From Betaproteobacteria bacterium (GTDB lineage Bacteria > Pseudomonadota > Gammaproteobacteria > Burkholderiales > SG8-41): a stretch of 64,000 nucleotides of DNA. The notes beneath the pieces are model-generated. The model saw only the letters and a list, made by a program, of their open reading frames with translations. It had not been told where the DNA came from and did not search any database. The stretch spans positions 1 to 64,000 of the forward strand of contig JACPTK010000116.1 in the NCBI GenBank assembly GCA_016192825.1. The letters run 5' to 3'. The stretch's first letter is position 1. The number at the start of each line of letters is the position of its first letter. Shown here piece after piece: positions 1 through 8,631 of this stretch. Made by a program: the position numbers and the translations under genes.

Positions 1-90
1 CTCACCGACAACGAGGCCGCCCGCCAGCTCAACGAAGCACGGCAGCGGCTGTTCCTATCCATCCAACGTCGATCCAAGCACGCCGCCTGA
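1..90 (+). CDS. C-terminal fragment of an unidentified protein (cut by window edge)
   Basis: An open frame runs from base 1 to a TGA at 88-90 and encodes 29 residues ending in SIQRRSKHAA. The fragment is hydrophilic, with charged helical character. It is too short to identify. The tail composition could fit a transposase or a DNA-binding protein, but nothing proves it. The following 61 bases up to trpS on the other strand hold no clear feature, so the two genes converge. Confidence 0.4.
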   Translation, partial: LTDNEAARQLNEARQRLFLSIQRRSKHAA

Positions 91-151
91 GGACTCATCT
101 CGGCACTTCGTTCAGACTCAAACCTCTATTGGACTTGACTTGCCCGGCGCT

Positions 152-1354
152 TCAGTTGTAGCCGAGGCCCATCGCCTCCTTCACCTCGCGCAACGTCTCC
201 TGCGCGAGCTTGCGCGCCTTCTCGCAGCCGTCGGCGATGATTGACCGCACCAGCGTCGGGTCCTGGAGATAGGGCCGGGCGCGCTCGCGCATCGGCTTCA
301 GCTCCGCCAGCACGGAATCGATGACCGGCTGCTTGCATTCCAGGCAGCCAATGCCCGCGCTGCGGCAGCCTTGCTGCACCCACTGCCGTCGCAGCTCGTC
401 CGAGTAGACCTGGTGGAACTCCCACACCGGGCATTTCTCCGGATTGCCCGGGTCCGAGCGCTTCACCCGCGCCGGATCGGTCGGCATGGTCCGGATCTTC
501 TTGCTGATGGTCTCGGCATCTTCCCGCAAGCCGATGGTGTTGTCGTAGGACTTCGACATCTTCTGCCCGTCCAGGCCCGGCATCCGGGAGGCCTCGGTGA
601 GCAGGGCCTGCGGCTCGACCAGGACCATCTTGCCGCCGCCCTCGATGTAGCCGAACAGCCGCTCGCGGTCGCCCATCGGCAGGTTCTGCGCCTCCTCCAC
701 CAGCACCCGCGCCGCGGCCAACGCGTCCCCGTCGCCCTTCTCCAGGAACTTGGTGCGCAGCTGGCGGTAAACCCGGGCCCGTTTGGCGCCGAGCTTCTTG
801 ATCGCGGCCTCGGCCTTCTGCTCGAATCCTTCCTCCCGGCCGAACACGTGGTTGAAGCGGCGCGCGATCTCGCGCGTGAACTCGACGTGCGGAACCTGGT
901 CGTCCCCGACCGGGACCTGGTTGGCGCGGTAGATCAGGATGTCGGCGCTCTGCAGAAGCGGATAACCCAGGAAGCCATAGGTCGCCAGGTCCTTCTCCGC
1001 GAGCTTCTCCTGCTGGTCCTTGTAGGTCGGGATTCGCTCGAGCCAGCCCAGCGGCGTCACCATCGAGAGCAGCAGGTGCAGCTCGGCATGCTCCGGAACG
1101 CGCGACTGGATGAACAGCGTGGTCTGCGCCGGATCGACGCCCGCCGCGAGCCAATCGATCACCATGTCCCACACGTGCTGCTCGATGACGTCGGGCGTGT
1201 CGTAGTGGGTAGTCAATGCGTGCCAGTCGGCGACGAAGAACAGGCACTCGTACTCGTGCTGCAGCCGGATCCAGTTCTTGAGCACGCCGTGATAGTGGCC
1301 GAGGTGAAGCGCCCCGGTCGGGCGCATGCCTGAGAGTACGCGATCGACGAACAT
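152..1354 (-). CDS. trpS: Tryptophan--tRNA ligase
   Basis: Class I aminoacyl-tRNA synthetase that charges tRNA-Trp with tryptophan in the cytoplasm. The 400-residue product opens with MFVDRVLSGMRPTG, followed by the HIGH-type motif in HLGHYHG, and carries the KMSKS loop (QKMSKSYDNT) near residue 250. Between the catalytic motifs is a charged insertion of about 60 residues (EKAEAA...KGDGDALAA region) typical of the longer proteobacterial TrpS form. The open frame extends upstream to a TTG at 1375, but the ATG at 1354 has an AGAGG ribosome site at the right distance and matches the usual TrpS N-terminus, so I chose it. It lies 13 bases behind the M50 protease gene and is probably co-transcribed with it and the yciO-like gene. 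Confidence 0.96.
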   Translation of the reverse strand: MFVDRVLSGMRPTGALHLGHYHGVLKNWIRLQHEYECLFFVADWHALTTHYDTPDVIEQHVWDMVIDWLAAGVDPAQTTLFIQSRVPEHAELHLLLSMVTPLGWLERIPTYKDQQEKLAEKDLATYGFLGYPLLQSADILIYRANQVPVGDDQVPHVEFTREIARRFNHVFGREEGFEQKAEAAIKKLGAKRARVYRQLRTKFLEKGDGDALAAARVLVEEAQNLPMGDRERLFGYIEGGGKMVLVEPQALLTEASRMPGLDGQKMSKSYDNTIGLREDAETISKKIRTMPTDPARVKRSDPGNPEKCPVWEFHQVYSDELRRQWVQQGCRSAGIGCLECKQPVIDSVLAELKPMRERARPYLQDPTLVRSIIADGCEKARKLAQETLREVKEAMGLGYN

Positions 1355-1367
1355 TTCAGGCCTCTGA

Positions 1368-2063
1368 TCAGGCAAGCCCCGTCAGCCGGAGCAGGTCCTT
1401 CACCGGAAGACCGACCGCATCCGCGACCAGCGCCATCAGCATGCCGATCGCCGGCCACAGCACCAGGCCGAGCACGCCCGTGAAGAGCAGCAGGATGAGG
1501 ATGGGGAAGCCCCACGGCTCGAGGCGCGCGAAGCGCCACGCAAGGCGATGCGGCAGCAGGCTGACCAGCATGCGGCCGCCGTCGAGGGGAAGCAGGGGAA
1601 CGAGGTTCAGCACCATGATGATAATGTTGAAAAATACGCCGGCCGCGCCCATCAGCATGAGCGGCACGGAGAAATAGGCGCCTTCCATCGCAAGGCCGAT
1701 CTTCAGCATCAGCGCCCAGAAGACGGCCATCGCGAGGTTGCTGAACGGACCGGCGGCGGCAACCCACAGCATGTCGCGCTTCGGGCGGCGCAGGTTGGCA
1801 AAATTGACCGGAACCGGCTTCGCCCAGCCGAAAATGATCCCCCCGCCGATGAGCTTGCTCACCGCCAGCAGGATCAGCGGCAGGGCGATCGTGCCGAACG
1901 GATCGATGTGACGCAGGGGATTCAGGCTCACGCGCCCTTCCCGGTAGGCGGTGGTGTCGCCGAAATGCCTGGCGACGTAGCCGTGTGCCGCCTCATGGAG
2001 AGTGATCGCGAAGATCACGGGCAGGGCGTAGATCGCGATGGTCTGGACGAGATGGAGTTCCAA
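1368..2063 (-). CDS. Site-2 protease family (M50) zinc metalloprotease
   Basis: Integral membrane metalloprotease of the short M50B group, 231 residues. The zinc motif HEAAH is at about residues 23-27 in the first membrane helix, and the second motif (NLVPLLPLDGGR) near residue 157 supplies the third metal ligand. Five or six hydrophobic segments are visible, and there is no PDZ domain, unlike RseP. The natural substrate is unknown. The start is uncertain: the frame has no ATG. The best candidate is the TTG at 2063 inside a run of seven T's, without an obvious ribosome site, giving MELHLVQTIAIYALP. The gene lies between the yciO-like gene and trpS, a common betaproteobacterial order. Confidence 0.88.
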   Translation of the reverse strand: MELHLVQTIAIYALPVIFAITLHEAAHGYVARHFGDTTAYREGRVSLNPLRHIDPFGTIALPLILLAVSKLIGGGIIFGWAKPVPVNFANLRRPKRDMLWVAAAGPFSNLAMAVFWALMLKIGLAMEGAYFSVPLMLMGAAGVFFNIIIMVLNLVPLLPLDGGRMLVSLLPHRLAWRFARLEPWGFPILILLLFTGVLGLVLWPAIGMLMALVADAVGLPVKDLLRLTGLA

Positions 2064-2156
2064 AAAAACGGTCGTAATTGATGGAGTTGCAATATTTTAA
2101 CAGGCTTTGGAGATCGCCCATTTTGCCCATCAGACGCCCTTGGCGATCCGCTGCGA

Positions 2157-2780
2157 TTACAGGCCAAACGGCGCAAGGTCGCCCCTGCCCCGGCGCGTGA
2201 CCACGGGCGCGTCTCCGGTGAGGTCCACCACCGTCGTCGGCGTGATCCCGCAGGAACCGCAGTCGAGGATGAGATCCACTTGGCGCTCCAGCCGGCTGCG
2301 GATTTCGCCCGCCTCGTTGAGGGGCAGATCGTCGCCGGGCAGAATCAATGTCGAGCTCAACAGCGGCTCGCCGAGCTCGGCCAGCAGCGCCCGCACTATG
2401 CCGTGGTCCGGAATGCGCAGACCGATCGTCCGGCGACTCGGATGCAGCAGCCGCTTCGGCACCTCCCGCGTCGCTCTCAGGATGAACGTATAGCTTCCGG
2501 GCGTGGCGCTCTTCAACAGCCGGAACTGGCGGTTGTCCACCCGGGCATAGACCGCGATCTCGGCGAGATCGCGGCACACCAGCGCGAAATGATGACGCTC
2601 GTCCACCTGGCGGATTGCACGGATGCGCTCCATTGCCGTCTTGTCGCCGAGACGGCAGCCCAGCGCATAGCACGAGTCGGTCGGGTAGACAATCACCCCG
2701 CCGGCCCGCACGATATCCACAGCGCGCCGGATCAGGCGCGGCTGCGGATTGTCCGGATGGATGGTGAAGAGCTGGGCCAC
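2157..2780 (-). CDS. YrdC/Sua5/YciO-family threonylcarbamoyl-AMP synthase-like protein
   Basis: A YrdC-fold protein of 207 residues. The family binds ATP, threonine and bicarbonate and makes the threonylcarbamoyl-adenylate used for t6A modification of tRNA. The YciO subgroup is less active and its role less certain. Seen here: the GGVIVYPTDSCYALGC nucleotide-binding signature near residues 27-42, the KSATPGSYTFILRA segment, and the SSTLILPG segment. The length fits YciO rather than the longer Sua5 with an extra C-terminal domain. I start at GTG 2780, which begins VAQLFTIHPDNPQPRL as in relatives; a TTG ten codons earlier is less likely. It is the first gene of the run with the M50 protease and trpS. 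Confidence 0.88.
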   Translation of the reverse strand: MAQLFTIHPDNPQPRLIRRAVDIVRAGGVIVYPTDSCYALGCRLGDKTAMERIRAIRQVDERHHFALVCRDLAEIAVYARVDNRQFRLLKSATPGSYTFILRATREVPKRLLHPSRRTIGLRIPDHGIVRALLAELGEPLLSSTLILPGDDLPLNEAGEIRSRLERQVDLILDCGSCGITPTTVVDLTGDAPVVTRRGRGDLAPFGL

Positions 2781-2890
2781 AAGAAACCAAGATGAATGCG
2801 GAACGCTCAAGCCATCAACTGCGACTCGTCATAGCAACGGGCTCCAGCAAGCCGTCGGACCGGGGGAATGGCAGTGCAGGTCGATTTCAA

Positions 2891-2945
2891 GAATAGATAT
2901 TGTTTACAATCAAATAAATATATCCAGTTCTTCAAGCATCTTATC
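2891..2945. promoter_or_regulatory. AT-rich intergenic block upstream of the DUF1223 gene
   Basis: The 240-base gap between the divergent yciO-like and DUF1223 genes contains a sharply AT-rich stretch (TGTTTACAATCAAATAAATA within 2901-2920) in otherwise GC-rich DNA. It holds TTTACA and several TA-rich hexamers. I could not pair a -35 with a -10 at 16-18 bases. A promoter or a DNA-bending site is likely, but the exact element is not resolved. Confidence 0.35.
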
Positions 2946-3022
2946 AGAAACGGTTAGGGTGCGAATCCACGGCGTCACGACCCGCGTAACTCCCCTATCG
3001 GGATATTCACGACTGGATTTCC

Positions 3023-3814
3023 GTGTACCGGGCGAGACTGGCTCTCATTGCGGTCGGATTATTCGCCGCTCCCATCGCAGGCGCAGCACAGTGCACGGCG
3101 GAAAGCGCCGAGCGCCGCGTGGCATTGCTCGAACTCTACACTTCCGAGGGCTGCGACAGTTGCCCGCCTGCAGACCGCTGGATCAGCGCGCTCCCGCCGC
3201 GCGGCTTGGGCGCCGAACGCGTGGTAGCGCTCGGCTTTCATGTGGACTACTGGAACTACCTCGGCTGGAGCGATCCATTCGCCAAGCCGGAATACAGCGC
3301 GCGCCAGCGTGCCGCGAGTCGGCGCAACAAGGCACGCGTCATCTACACCCCCCAGTTGCTGCTCAACGGCAGGGACTTCCGCCGCATGGCGTTCAGGGAC
3401 GACATTGCCGATCGGGTTTACTCGCTTAACGGGGAAAAACCGATGGCGCGCATCCGCCTGCGCCTCGCGCGTGAGTCTCCCGGCACGCTGCTCGTGCATA
3501 ACACCGTCGTCGTGCCCGATGCGGCGGAAAGGAGCGCCGCCCGCGCCTACCTGGCGCTTTACGAGAACCGTCTCGCCACCCAGGTCAAGGCCGGCGAGAA
3601 CCGGGGCAAGCGATTACAACACGATTACGTAGTGAGGAAGCTGGCCGGACCCTATTCCATCGATTCCCAAGGCCTCGCCGCAATCAGCCACCGCTTCGTG
3701 TTCGGCGCCGACTGGAAGCCCGGCGACCTGCACGTGGCGGCGTTCGTTCAGAATGATCGCACCGGGGACGTGCTGCAAGCGCTGGCGCTTGCCAACTGTC
3801 CTCTGGACCGATAG
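3023..3814 (+). CDS. DUF1223 family secreted thioredoxin-like protein
   Basis: A 263-residue exported protein. Residues 1-22 form a signal peptide (MYRARLALIAVGLFAAPIAGAA). After it comes the family hallmark LLELYTSEGCDSCPPAD, a CxxC pair at the start of a thioredoxin-like fold, and later HVDYWNYLGWSDPF and TPQLLLNGRDF. DUF1223 proteins are found in many proteobacteria. Their biochemical role is not established, though the CxxC suggests thiol-disulfide chemistry in the periplasm. The start is the GTG at 3023. No partner gene is adjacent; the following membrane protein is 137 bases away with its own promoter-like sequence. Confidence 0.85.
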   Translation: MYRARLALIAVGLFAAPIAGAAQCTAESAERRVALLELYTSEGCDSCPPADRWISALPPRGLGAERVVALGFHVDYWNYLGWSDPFAKPEYSARQRAASRRNKARVIYTPQLLLNGRDFRRMAFRDDIADRVYSLNGEKPMARIRLRLARESPGTLLVHNTVVVPDAAERSAARAYLALYENRLATQVKAGENRGKRLQHDYVVRKLAGPYSIDSQGLAAISHRFVFGADWKPGDLHVAAFVQNDRTGDVLQALALANCPLDR

Positions 3815-3917
3815 CGATTCGAGGGGGCGCGTCTCGGTCCGCCCGCTCGAGTGGCCGCGCAAGCCGCCTCGAAACAGCCCTTGGCTCCGCAACGGCATGC
3901 CGTTCCTGGAAGTCCGC

Positions 3918-3933
3918 TATAATTGGTTAATTA
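3918..3933 (+). promoter_or_regulatory. -10 box TATAAT overlapped by a small palindrome
   Basis: TATAAT at 3918-3923 is a perfect -10 hexamer about 30 bases before the GTG start at 3952. A palindrome with arms TAATT and AATTA (3920-3924 and 3929-3933, spacer GGTT) overlaps it, so a repressor could bind there. No good -35 is seen at 17 bases. Confidence 0.4.
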
Positions 3934-3951
3934 TCAAGCGGAAGCGTAGCT

Positions 3952-4515
3952 GTGAACCGATACCAACTCATCGCCCTGGCGGTCGCCGCAGCCAATCTGC
4001 TTCTGATTCTGCTGTTCCCGCCCGTCGACCAGTACTCCATTGCAGCGGCCCAGCTGCCCGTGTTCGCCGGATTCCACTTCGTGCTCGCGCTCCCGGCCAA
4101 GAGCCAGATCAATACCAGCGTCCTGTGGCTCGAGGTGATGGTCGTGCTGATCAATGCCGGCATTGCCTGGCTGCTGCTGCGCGACAAGCCCCCGCAAACC
4201 AGGAAAAGCAGGCTGAGTCTTCAGAACGCGGTGCTGGTGTTCACCGGCATCAACCTGGTGCTGGCGGTGCTGTTCCCCCCCTTCGAATCGGTATTCGCGC
4301 TGACCAAGGCCATGCTGCCGACGTTTGAAGGGTTCTACTTCGTCTTCTTCCAGAAACCCAGCCACGTCATCGTCACCTCGCTGCTCTATATCGAAGCGGC
4401 GTTCATCCTCGCGAACGGCGGCCTGCTGTGGCTGCTGTTCAAGCCCAAGTCGCCCGATGAGCTGGCCGCGGAACAGATGCGCGCGTTCGCGGCCGGGCCC
4501 TCGAAGAAGAAATAA
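3952..4515 (+). CDS. Uncharacterised membrane protein with internal tandem duplication
   Basis: A 187-residue protein that I cannot assign to a family. It is built of two homologous halves. Residues about 14-77 (NLLLILLFPPVDQYSIAAAQ, then LPVFAGFHFVLALP, then NAGIAWLLL) repeat at about 101-165 (NLVLAVLFPPFESVFALTKA, then LPTFEGFYFVFFQ, then NGGLLWLLF). Each half has two hydrophobic helices around an FPP...F(A/E)GF motif, giving four predicted membrane spans and a basic C-terminal tail (GPSKKK). The start is GTG 3952. It converges on the HNH gene, with a heptad repeat element between. The role is unknown. Confidence 0.75.
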   Translation: MNRYQLIALAVAAANLLLILLFPPVDQYSIAAAQLPVFAGFHFVLALPAKSQINTSVLWLEVMVVLINAGIAWLLLRDKPPQTRKSRLSLQNAVLVFTGINLVLAVLFPPFESVFALTKAMLPTFEGFYFVFFQKPSHVIVTSLLYIEAAFILANGGLLWLLFKPKSPDELAAEQMRAFAAGPSKKK

Positions 4516-4606
4516 GCTTCGAGCTTCGAGCTACCAAGTTAGACCGCTTTCCGAACTGTTCCAGGGGCTGACTTGCAGCACGCGGCTCGTAGCTCGCGGC
4601 TGGTGG
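4514..4606. repeat. Heptad inverted-repeat element A
   Basis: Between two convergent genes. The left array has 7-base units GCTTCGA, GCTTCGA, GCTACCA. The right array (about 4582-4606) has GCTCGTA, GCTCGCG, GCTGGTG. The arms are roughly complementary (CGAGCTAC against GTAGCTCG) with about 45 bases between. It may act as a two-way transcription stop, and it belongs to the 7-base-period family seen throughout the window. Confidence 0.6.
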
Positions 4607-4610
4607 CCAG

Positions 4611-5243
4611 TTACGCGATATTCTGGCGCAGCCGGCTTTGCGCCGGCACGTGCTGCGCGAGGAACTCCATCTGGTCGGCGAGAATGCGGCGGTTGGTGAG
4701 GATCAGGTATTCCGCGCGGTTCGGCACATACGGCAGGTAAATCAACTCCAACCCGGCCTGCTCCGGCGTGCCGTTGCCCTTGCGCTCGTTGCAGGCGCGG
4801 CACGCGGTAACCGAGTTCATCCACGTGTCGCGCCCGCCGCGCGAAAACGGCGTCACGTGGTCGCGCGTCAGCCGCGAGATCGGGAACATGCCGCCGCAGT
4901 AGGCGCAGATCTGGCGGTCGCGATGGAACAGCTCGCGATTGTTGAGCGGCGGCACCTGGCCGAATGCCTTCAGCGCCATCGCCTTGCCCTTGATCGCGAT
5001 GATGGTCGCGGCCGTGATGCTGGAGCGCCTGCCGGTCAGGCGGTTCAGCCCGCCGTAGACGGTAAACGCGTGCGCACCCGCCGCCCAGGCGACCTGGTCC
5101 TTGGCGTAGTAGTAGCAGGCGTGCTGCCAGCTGATCCAGCGGTGCGGCACGCCGTGCGTGTCGAGCGTGAGGATGAGCGGGTAGCCGCCGCGCAGCACCC
5201 CCTGCTGTTCGATGACGATATTCATGTCCTGCGTTCGTTCCAT
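4611..5243 (-). CDS. HNH endonuclease domain protein
   Basis: A 210-residue protein with a C-terminal-half HNH nuclease module: paired cysteines ICAYCGG, then LTRDHVTPFSRGGRDTWMN, then ACRACNERKGN, which form the metal-binding beta-beta-alpha fold at about residues 110-160. The N-terminal 100 residues contain the SWQHACYYYAKDQVAW segment common to a widespread chromosomal HNH family. Its substrate and biological job are unknown. There is no restriction, intron or phage context here, so I would not call it a homing or restriction enzyme. I start at ATG 5243 (MERTQDMNIV); a second ATG at 5225 is possible. A heptad repeat follows the stop. Confidence 0.85.
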   Translation of the reverse strand: MERTQDMNIVIEQQGVLRGGYPLILTLDTHGVPHRWISWQHACYYYAKDQVAWAAGAHAFTVYGGLNRLTGRRSSITAATIIAIKGKAMALKAFGQVPPLNNRELFHRDRQICAYCGGMFPISRLTRDHVTPFSRGGRDTWMNSVTACRACNERKGNGTPEQAGLELIYLPYVPNRAEYLILTNRRILADQMEFLAQHVPAQSRLRQNIA

Positions 5244-5361
5244 GCCACCGGCCCCCGGTGCAGTGCGAAATTTACCAGAATTTTGAATTTGTGGCAGTTT
5301 TAGGGCTGCCGGCCTCCGTGCATGCGGAGAAATGATCGTAGTGCGCGGCACCGCAGCAAGG

Positions 5362-5367
5362 TATAAT
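5362..5367 (+). promoter_or_regulatory. Candidate -10 box for rhlE
   Basis: A perfect TATAAT hexamer lies 113 bases before the rhlE start, in the divergent gap between the HNH gene and rhlE. No strong -35 is visible at the standard spacing, so this is only a candidate. It would give a long 5' leader, as is common for DEAD-box helicase genes. Confidence 0.35.
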
Positions 5368-5479
5368 TCCGGCCCGTGAATTGTCATCCAGCCCGTCAGA
5401 AGGGCGGTCCGCGGCAAACGTGACGCCCGCCCGCAATGCCGCCCCCCCGCACCAGCCGGGCGCGTCCGGCGAAGTCCGG

Positions 5480-6868
5480 ATGTCTTTCAACGCACTGGAC
5501 CTCATTCCCGAGCTCACGCGCGCGGTCGCCGATCAGGGCTATCTCGAGCCGACGCCGATTCAGGTCAAAGGGATCCCGCCGATTTTGCAACGGCGCGATG
5601 TCATGGGCTGCGCCCAGACCGGCACCGGCAAGACTGCAGGCTTCGCCCTCCCTTTGCTACAGCTGCTCGCGCCCCAGGCCAATACCAGCCTGTCGCCGGC
5701 ACGGCATCCGTTGCGCGTCTTGGTGCTCACGCCGACTCGCGAGCTTGCGGCGCAGGTCGAGGAAAGCTTCCGCACCTACGCCAAGTACCTGCCGCTTCGT
5801 TCGGCGGTGGTGTTCGGGGGCGTGGACATCGGACCGCAAATGAAGCAGCTCCACTCCGGCGTGGAGATCCTGGTCGCCACGCCCGGCCGACTGCTCGACC
5901 ACCTGCACCAGAAGACCCTCAACCTCTCGCGGGTCGAATTCCTGGTGCTGGACGAAGCCGACCGCATGCTCGACATGGGCTTCATACCCGACATCAAGCG
6001 CATCCTCGCGGTGCTGCCGCCGAAGCGGCAGAACATGCTGTTCTCGGCGACGTTCCCGGAAGAGGTGCGCAGGCTGGCGAAGGACTTGCTGCATTCTCCG
6101 GTGACGATCGAGGTCGCGCCGCGCAATGCGCCGGCCGACCTTGTCACGCACCTGGTCTATCCCGTCCCCCTGCTGCGCAAGCGCGCGCTGCTCGTCCATC
6201 TCATCCGTTCGCGCGGCATGCGGCAAGTGCTGGTCTTCGTGCGGATGAAACGCGATGCGAACCGCCTCGCCCGCCAGCTCCAGCACGACGGCGTCGTCGC
6301 CAAGGAAATCCACAGCGATCGCACCCAGGCCGAGCGCATGCAGGCGCTCGAGGATTTCAAGCAGGGCAAGGTGCCGGTGCTGGTGGCAACCGACATCGCC
6401 GCGCGGGGTCTCGATATCGAGGAGCTGCCGTTCGTGATCAACTACGAGCTGCCGCATACCCCGGAAGACTACGTGCACCGCATCGGCCGCACCGGGCGCG
6501 CCGGCCTGCCGGGCGAGGCGATTTCCCTGGTCAGCCCGGACGAAATGAAATTCCTGGAGGATGTCGAGCGTATGCTCAAGCGCAAGCTGCCGCGGGCCTC
6601 CGCTCCGGAATCGCTGTCCGAAAGCCGGCACGGACCGCGCGCGCGCGAGCCGCGCGCTGAGCGCGGCGCGCGCCATGCCCACGCGCCCCGGCCGCAGCAC
6701 GTCCCGAAGCCTTCGCCATCCGGCTTCGATTTCACCAAGCCTTACGAGCCGGCCGCTGCCGGCGCAGCATCCCATCCGCCCGCCGCCCCCGTCGCGCACA
6801 GAAGACCCCACCGCCCCACGGCCGCCCTGCTCGGCGGCGGCCCCGCGAAGCGCGAGCCCCACAAATAA
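5480..6868 (+). CDS. rhlE: DEAD-box ATP-dependent RNA helicase RhlE
   Basis: A 462-residue RNA helicase acting on ribosomal or structured RNA in the cytoplasm. All core motifs are present in order: Q motif ([10 protein letters not shown]...PTPIQ, residues 3-30), Walker [23 protein letters not shown], the DEAD box in [16 protein letters not shown] in LFSATFP, then RGLDIEELP and [10 protein letters not shown] in the second RecA lobe. The last 75 residues are basic and low-complexity ([20 protein letters not shown] region), as in RhlE-type proteins, and probably bind RNA. The ATG at 5480 (MSFNALDL) is preferred over in-frame upstream starts because it aligns with the family N-terminus. Confidence 0.94.
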   Translation: MSFNALDLIPELTRAVADQGYLEPTPIQVKGIPPILQRRDVMGCAQTGTGKTAGFALPLLQLLAPQANTSLSPARHPLRVLVLTPTRELAAQVEESFRTYAKYLPLRSAVVFGGVDIGPQMKQLHSGVEILVATPGRLLDHLHQKTLNLSRVEFLVLDEADRMLDMGFIPDIKRILAVLPPKRQNMLFSATFPEEVRRLAKDLLHSPVTIEVAPRNAPADLVTHLVYPVPLLRKRALLVHLIRSRGMRQVLVFVRMKRDANRLARQLQHDGVVAKEIHSDRTQAERMQALEDFKQGKVPVLVATDIAARGLDIEELPFVINYELPHTPEDYVHRIGRTGRAGLPGEAISLVSPDEMKFLEDVERMLKRKLPRASAPESLSESRHGPRAREPRAERGARHAHAPRPQHVPKPSPSGFDFTKPYEPAAAGAASHPPAAPVAHRRPHRPTAALLGGGPAKREPHK

Positions 6869-6875
6869 GAATCGA

Positions 6876-6955
6876 CGTGACAAGTGACGAGTGACAAGTG
6901 AGCAGTTTCCCGCGGTGCGGGCGCAGCATGCCTCCCGCCACTGATCGCTCATCAC
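6876..6955. repeat. Heptad repeat element B
   Basis: Left array at 6876-6907 with units GTGACAA, GTGACGA, GTGACAA, GTGAGCA. A short opposing arm at 6939-6955 contains CACTGATCGCTCATCAC. It sits between the co-directional rhlE and rhodanese genes. Confidence 0.6.
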
Positions 6956-6968
6956 CGGTACATCGAAC

Positions 6969-8549
6969 GTGAACACCATTACCGCCACGCAACTCAAAGC
7001 CATGCTGCACGACGGCGGCGAAATGGCGCTGCTCGACGTGCGTGAAGCCGGGCAGTTCGGCGAATCCCATCTGCTGTTCGCCACGCCGCTGCCGTACAGC
7101 CGGCTGGAGCTCGACATCGGCGCGCTGGTGCCGCGAAAATCCGTCAGGATCGTGCTGTGCGATGACGACGGGCGCGGGGCGGCCGAGCGTGCCGCGCGCC
7201 GGCTCGCGGCGCTGGGCTATGCCGATGTCTCGGTGCTGGCAGGAGGCACGGCGGGCTGTTCCGCCGCCGGGCAAGCGCTTTTCAAGGGCGTCAACGTGCC
7301 CAGCAAGCTGTTCGGCGAGCTGGTGGAGCACGCCTATCACACGCCTCGCATTACCGCGCAAGAACTCGCGCGCATGAAGCAAGCCGGCGAGGACTTCGTG
7401 CTGTTCGACGGCCGGCCGCTGAACGAGCACCACAAGATGACCATACCCGGCTCGACCTGCTGTCCCAATGCGGAGCTGCCGCTGCGCGCGCCGGCGATGG
7501 TGAGGAACCCGAATACCAAGATCATCGTCAACTGCGCCGGGCGCACGCGCTCCATCCTCGGGGCGCAAACGCTCATCAACTTCGGCGTGCCCAACCCGGT
7601 CTACGCGCTGGAGAACGGTACCCAGGGCTGGTACCTGTCGGATTTTCAGCTCGAATACGGCTCGACACGCAAGTATCCGGACGCGGTCGATGAATCCACG
7701 CTGCCCGCGCAGCAGGCCGCGGCGATAAGACTCATGGAACGCTTCGCGGTCCGGTCTGCCTCCGCCAAGCAGGCGGCGTCCTGGCTCGGCGACGCGAAGC
7801 GCACCACGTATCTCTGCGATGTGCGCACGCCGGAGGAATTCGCGCAGGGCTCCCTACGCGGCGCCGTCCACGCGCCCGGCGGCCAGCTGATCCAGGCCAC
7901 CGACCAATGGGTTGGCGTGCGCAACGCGCGGATCGCGCTGATCGACGGCGGCGAAAACGTCCGCGCGCCGGCGGTCGCGAGCTGGCTGAAGCAGCTCGGT
8001 TGCGACGCCTATGTACTGGAAGGCGGCGTCCGTTGCCGGCTCACCGGCATGCCCGCTCCCGCGCCTGCCCTCCCCGTGCTGGACGCGATTTCGGCAACGG
8101 ACCTCGGGCGCGCGCTCGACGCGGGCGCCTGCACGGTCCTCGACCTCGGGTCGAGCACGGGTTACCGCAAGGCGCACATCCCCGGCAGCCGCTGGAGCAC
8201 GCGCGCCCGGATCGCAGCGGACGCGCCTGAAGCCAGGGGCTTGACGGTGCTGGTGACTGACGAAGCCGGCATCGCCCGACTCGCCGCGATGGATCTCCGC
8301 GAGGCCGGAGTCACGAACGTCAAGCTGCTCGAGGGCGGGCTTGCCGCGTGGAAAAAGGCGGGCTACGGGACCGAGGCCTCGCCGAAAACGCCGCCGGACA
8401 AGGAATGCATCGACTACCTTTTCTTCGTCCACGACCGGCATGCCGGCAATCGCGAAGCGATGCGGCAATACCTTGCTTGGGAGACCGGGCTCATCGCACA
8501 GCTCGATGAGCAGGACCGCGGCGTATTCCGCATCGGTCCCGTTCGATAG
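6969..8549 (+). CDS. Four-domain rhodanese-related sulfurtransferase
   Basis: A 526-residue protein made of four rhodanese-like domains, at roughly residues 5-105, 120-240, 265-365 and 375-470, plus a C-terminal tail. Rhodaneses move sulfane sulfur through a catalytic cysteine. Domain 2 carries a textbook active loop, NCAGRTRS. Domain 1 has a possible cysteine in VLCDDDGRG. In domains 3 and 4 the matching positions read LIDGGENVR and LVTDEAGIAR, without cysteine, so they are probably structural or regulatory. There is no signal peptide, so it is likely cytoplasmic. The start is GTG 6969. It converges with the Bug gene downstream; no dedicated sulfur-oxidation cluster is adjacent. Confidence 0.88.
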   Translation: MNTITATQLKAMLHDGGEMALLDVREAGQFGESHLLFATPLPYSRLELDIGALVPRKSVRIVLCDDDGRGAAERAARRLAALGYADVSVLAGGTAGCSAAGQALFKGVNVPSKLFGELVEHAYHTPRITAQELARMKQAGEDFVLFDGRPLNEHHKMTIPGSTCCPNAELPLRAPAMVRNPNTKIIVNCAGRTRSILGAQTLINFGVPNPVYALENGTQGWYLSDFQLEYGSTRKYPDAVDESTLPAQQAAAIRLMERFAVRSASAKQAASWLGDAKRTTYLCDVRTPEEFAQGSLRGAVHAPGGQLIQATDQWVGVRNARIALIDGGENVRAPAVASWLKQLGCDAYVLEGGVRCRLTGMPAPAPALPVLDAISATDLGRALDAGACTVLDLGSSTGYRKAHIPGSRWSTRARIAADAPEARGLTVLVTDEAGIARLAAMDLREAGVTNVKLLEGGLAAWKKAGYGTEASPKTPPDKECIDYLFFVHDRHAGNREAMRQYLAWETGLIAQLDEQDRGVFRIGPVR

Positions 8550-8631
8550 CAGGACGCCGGGAGAGGCCGCACCCGCGCATTCCGCGCCGGTCCGCCCCGG
8601 CCCCCGGGCTGAACCGGCGCCGGGGTCCCGC

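Noticed and set aside
2041-2110. Frameshift in the T7 run at the start of the M50 protease gene
   Set aside because: An upstream open frame could be joined by a one-base change, but it has no family similarity, and the TTG start already gives a normal-length protease N-terminus.
4611-5243. HNH gene as a homing endonuclease or part of a restriction system
   Set aside because: No intron, intein, methylase or specificity gene is nearby; the family is a common stand-alone chromosomal one.
8595-8625. Terminator hairpin CCCCGGC/GCCGGGG between the rhodanese and Bug genes
   Set aside because: The loop is 17 bases and no T-run follows on either strand; GC-rich DNA makes such stems by chance.
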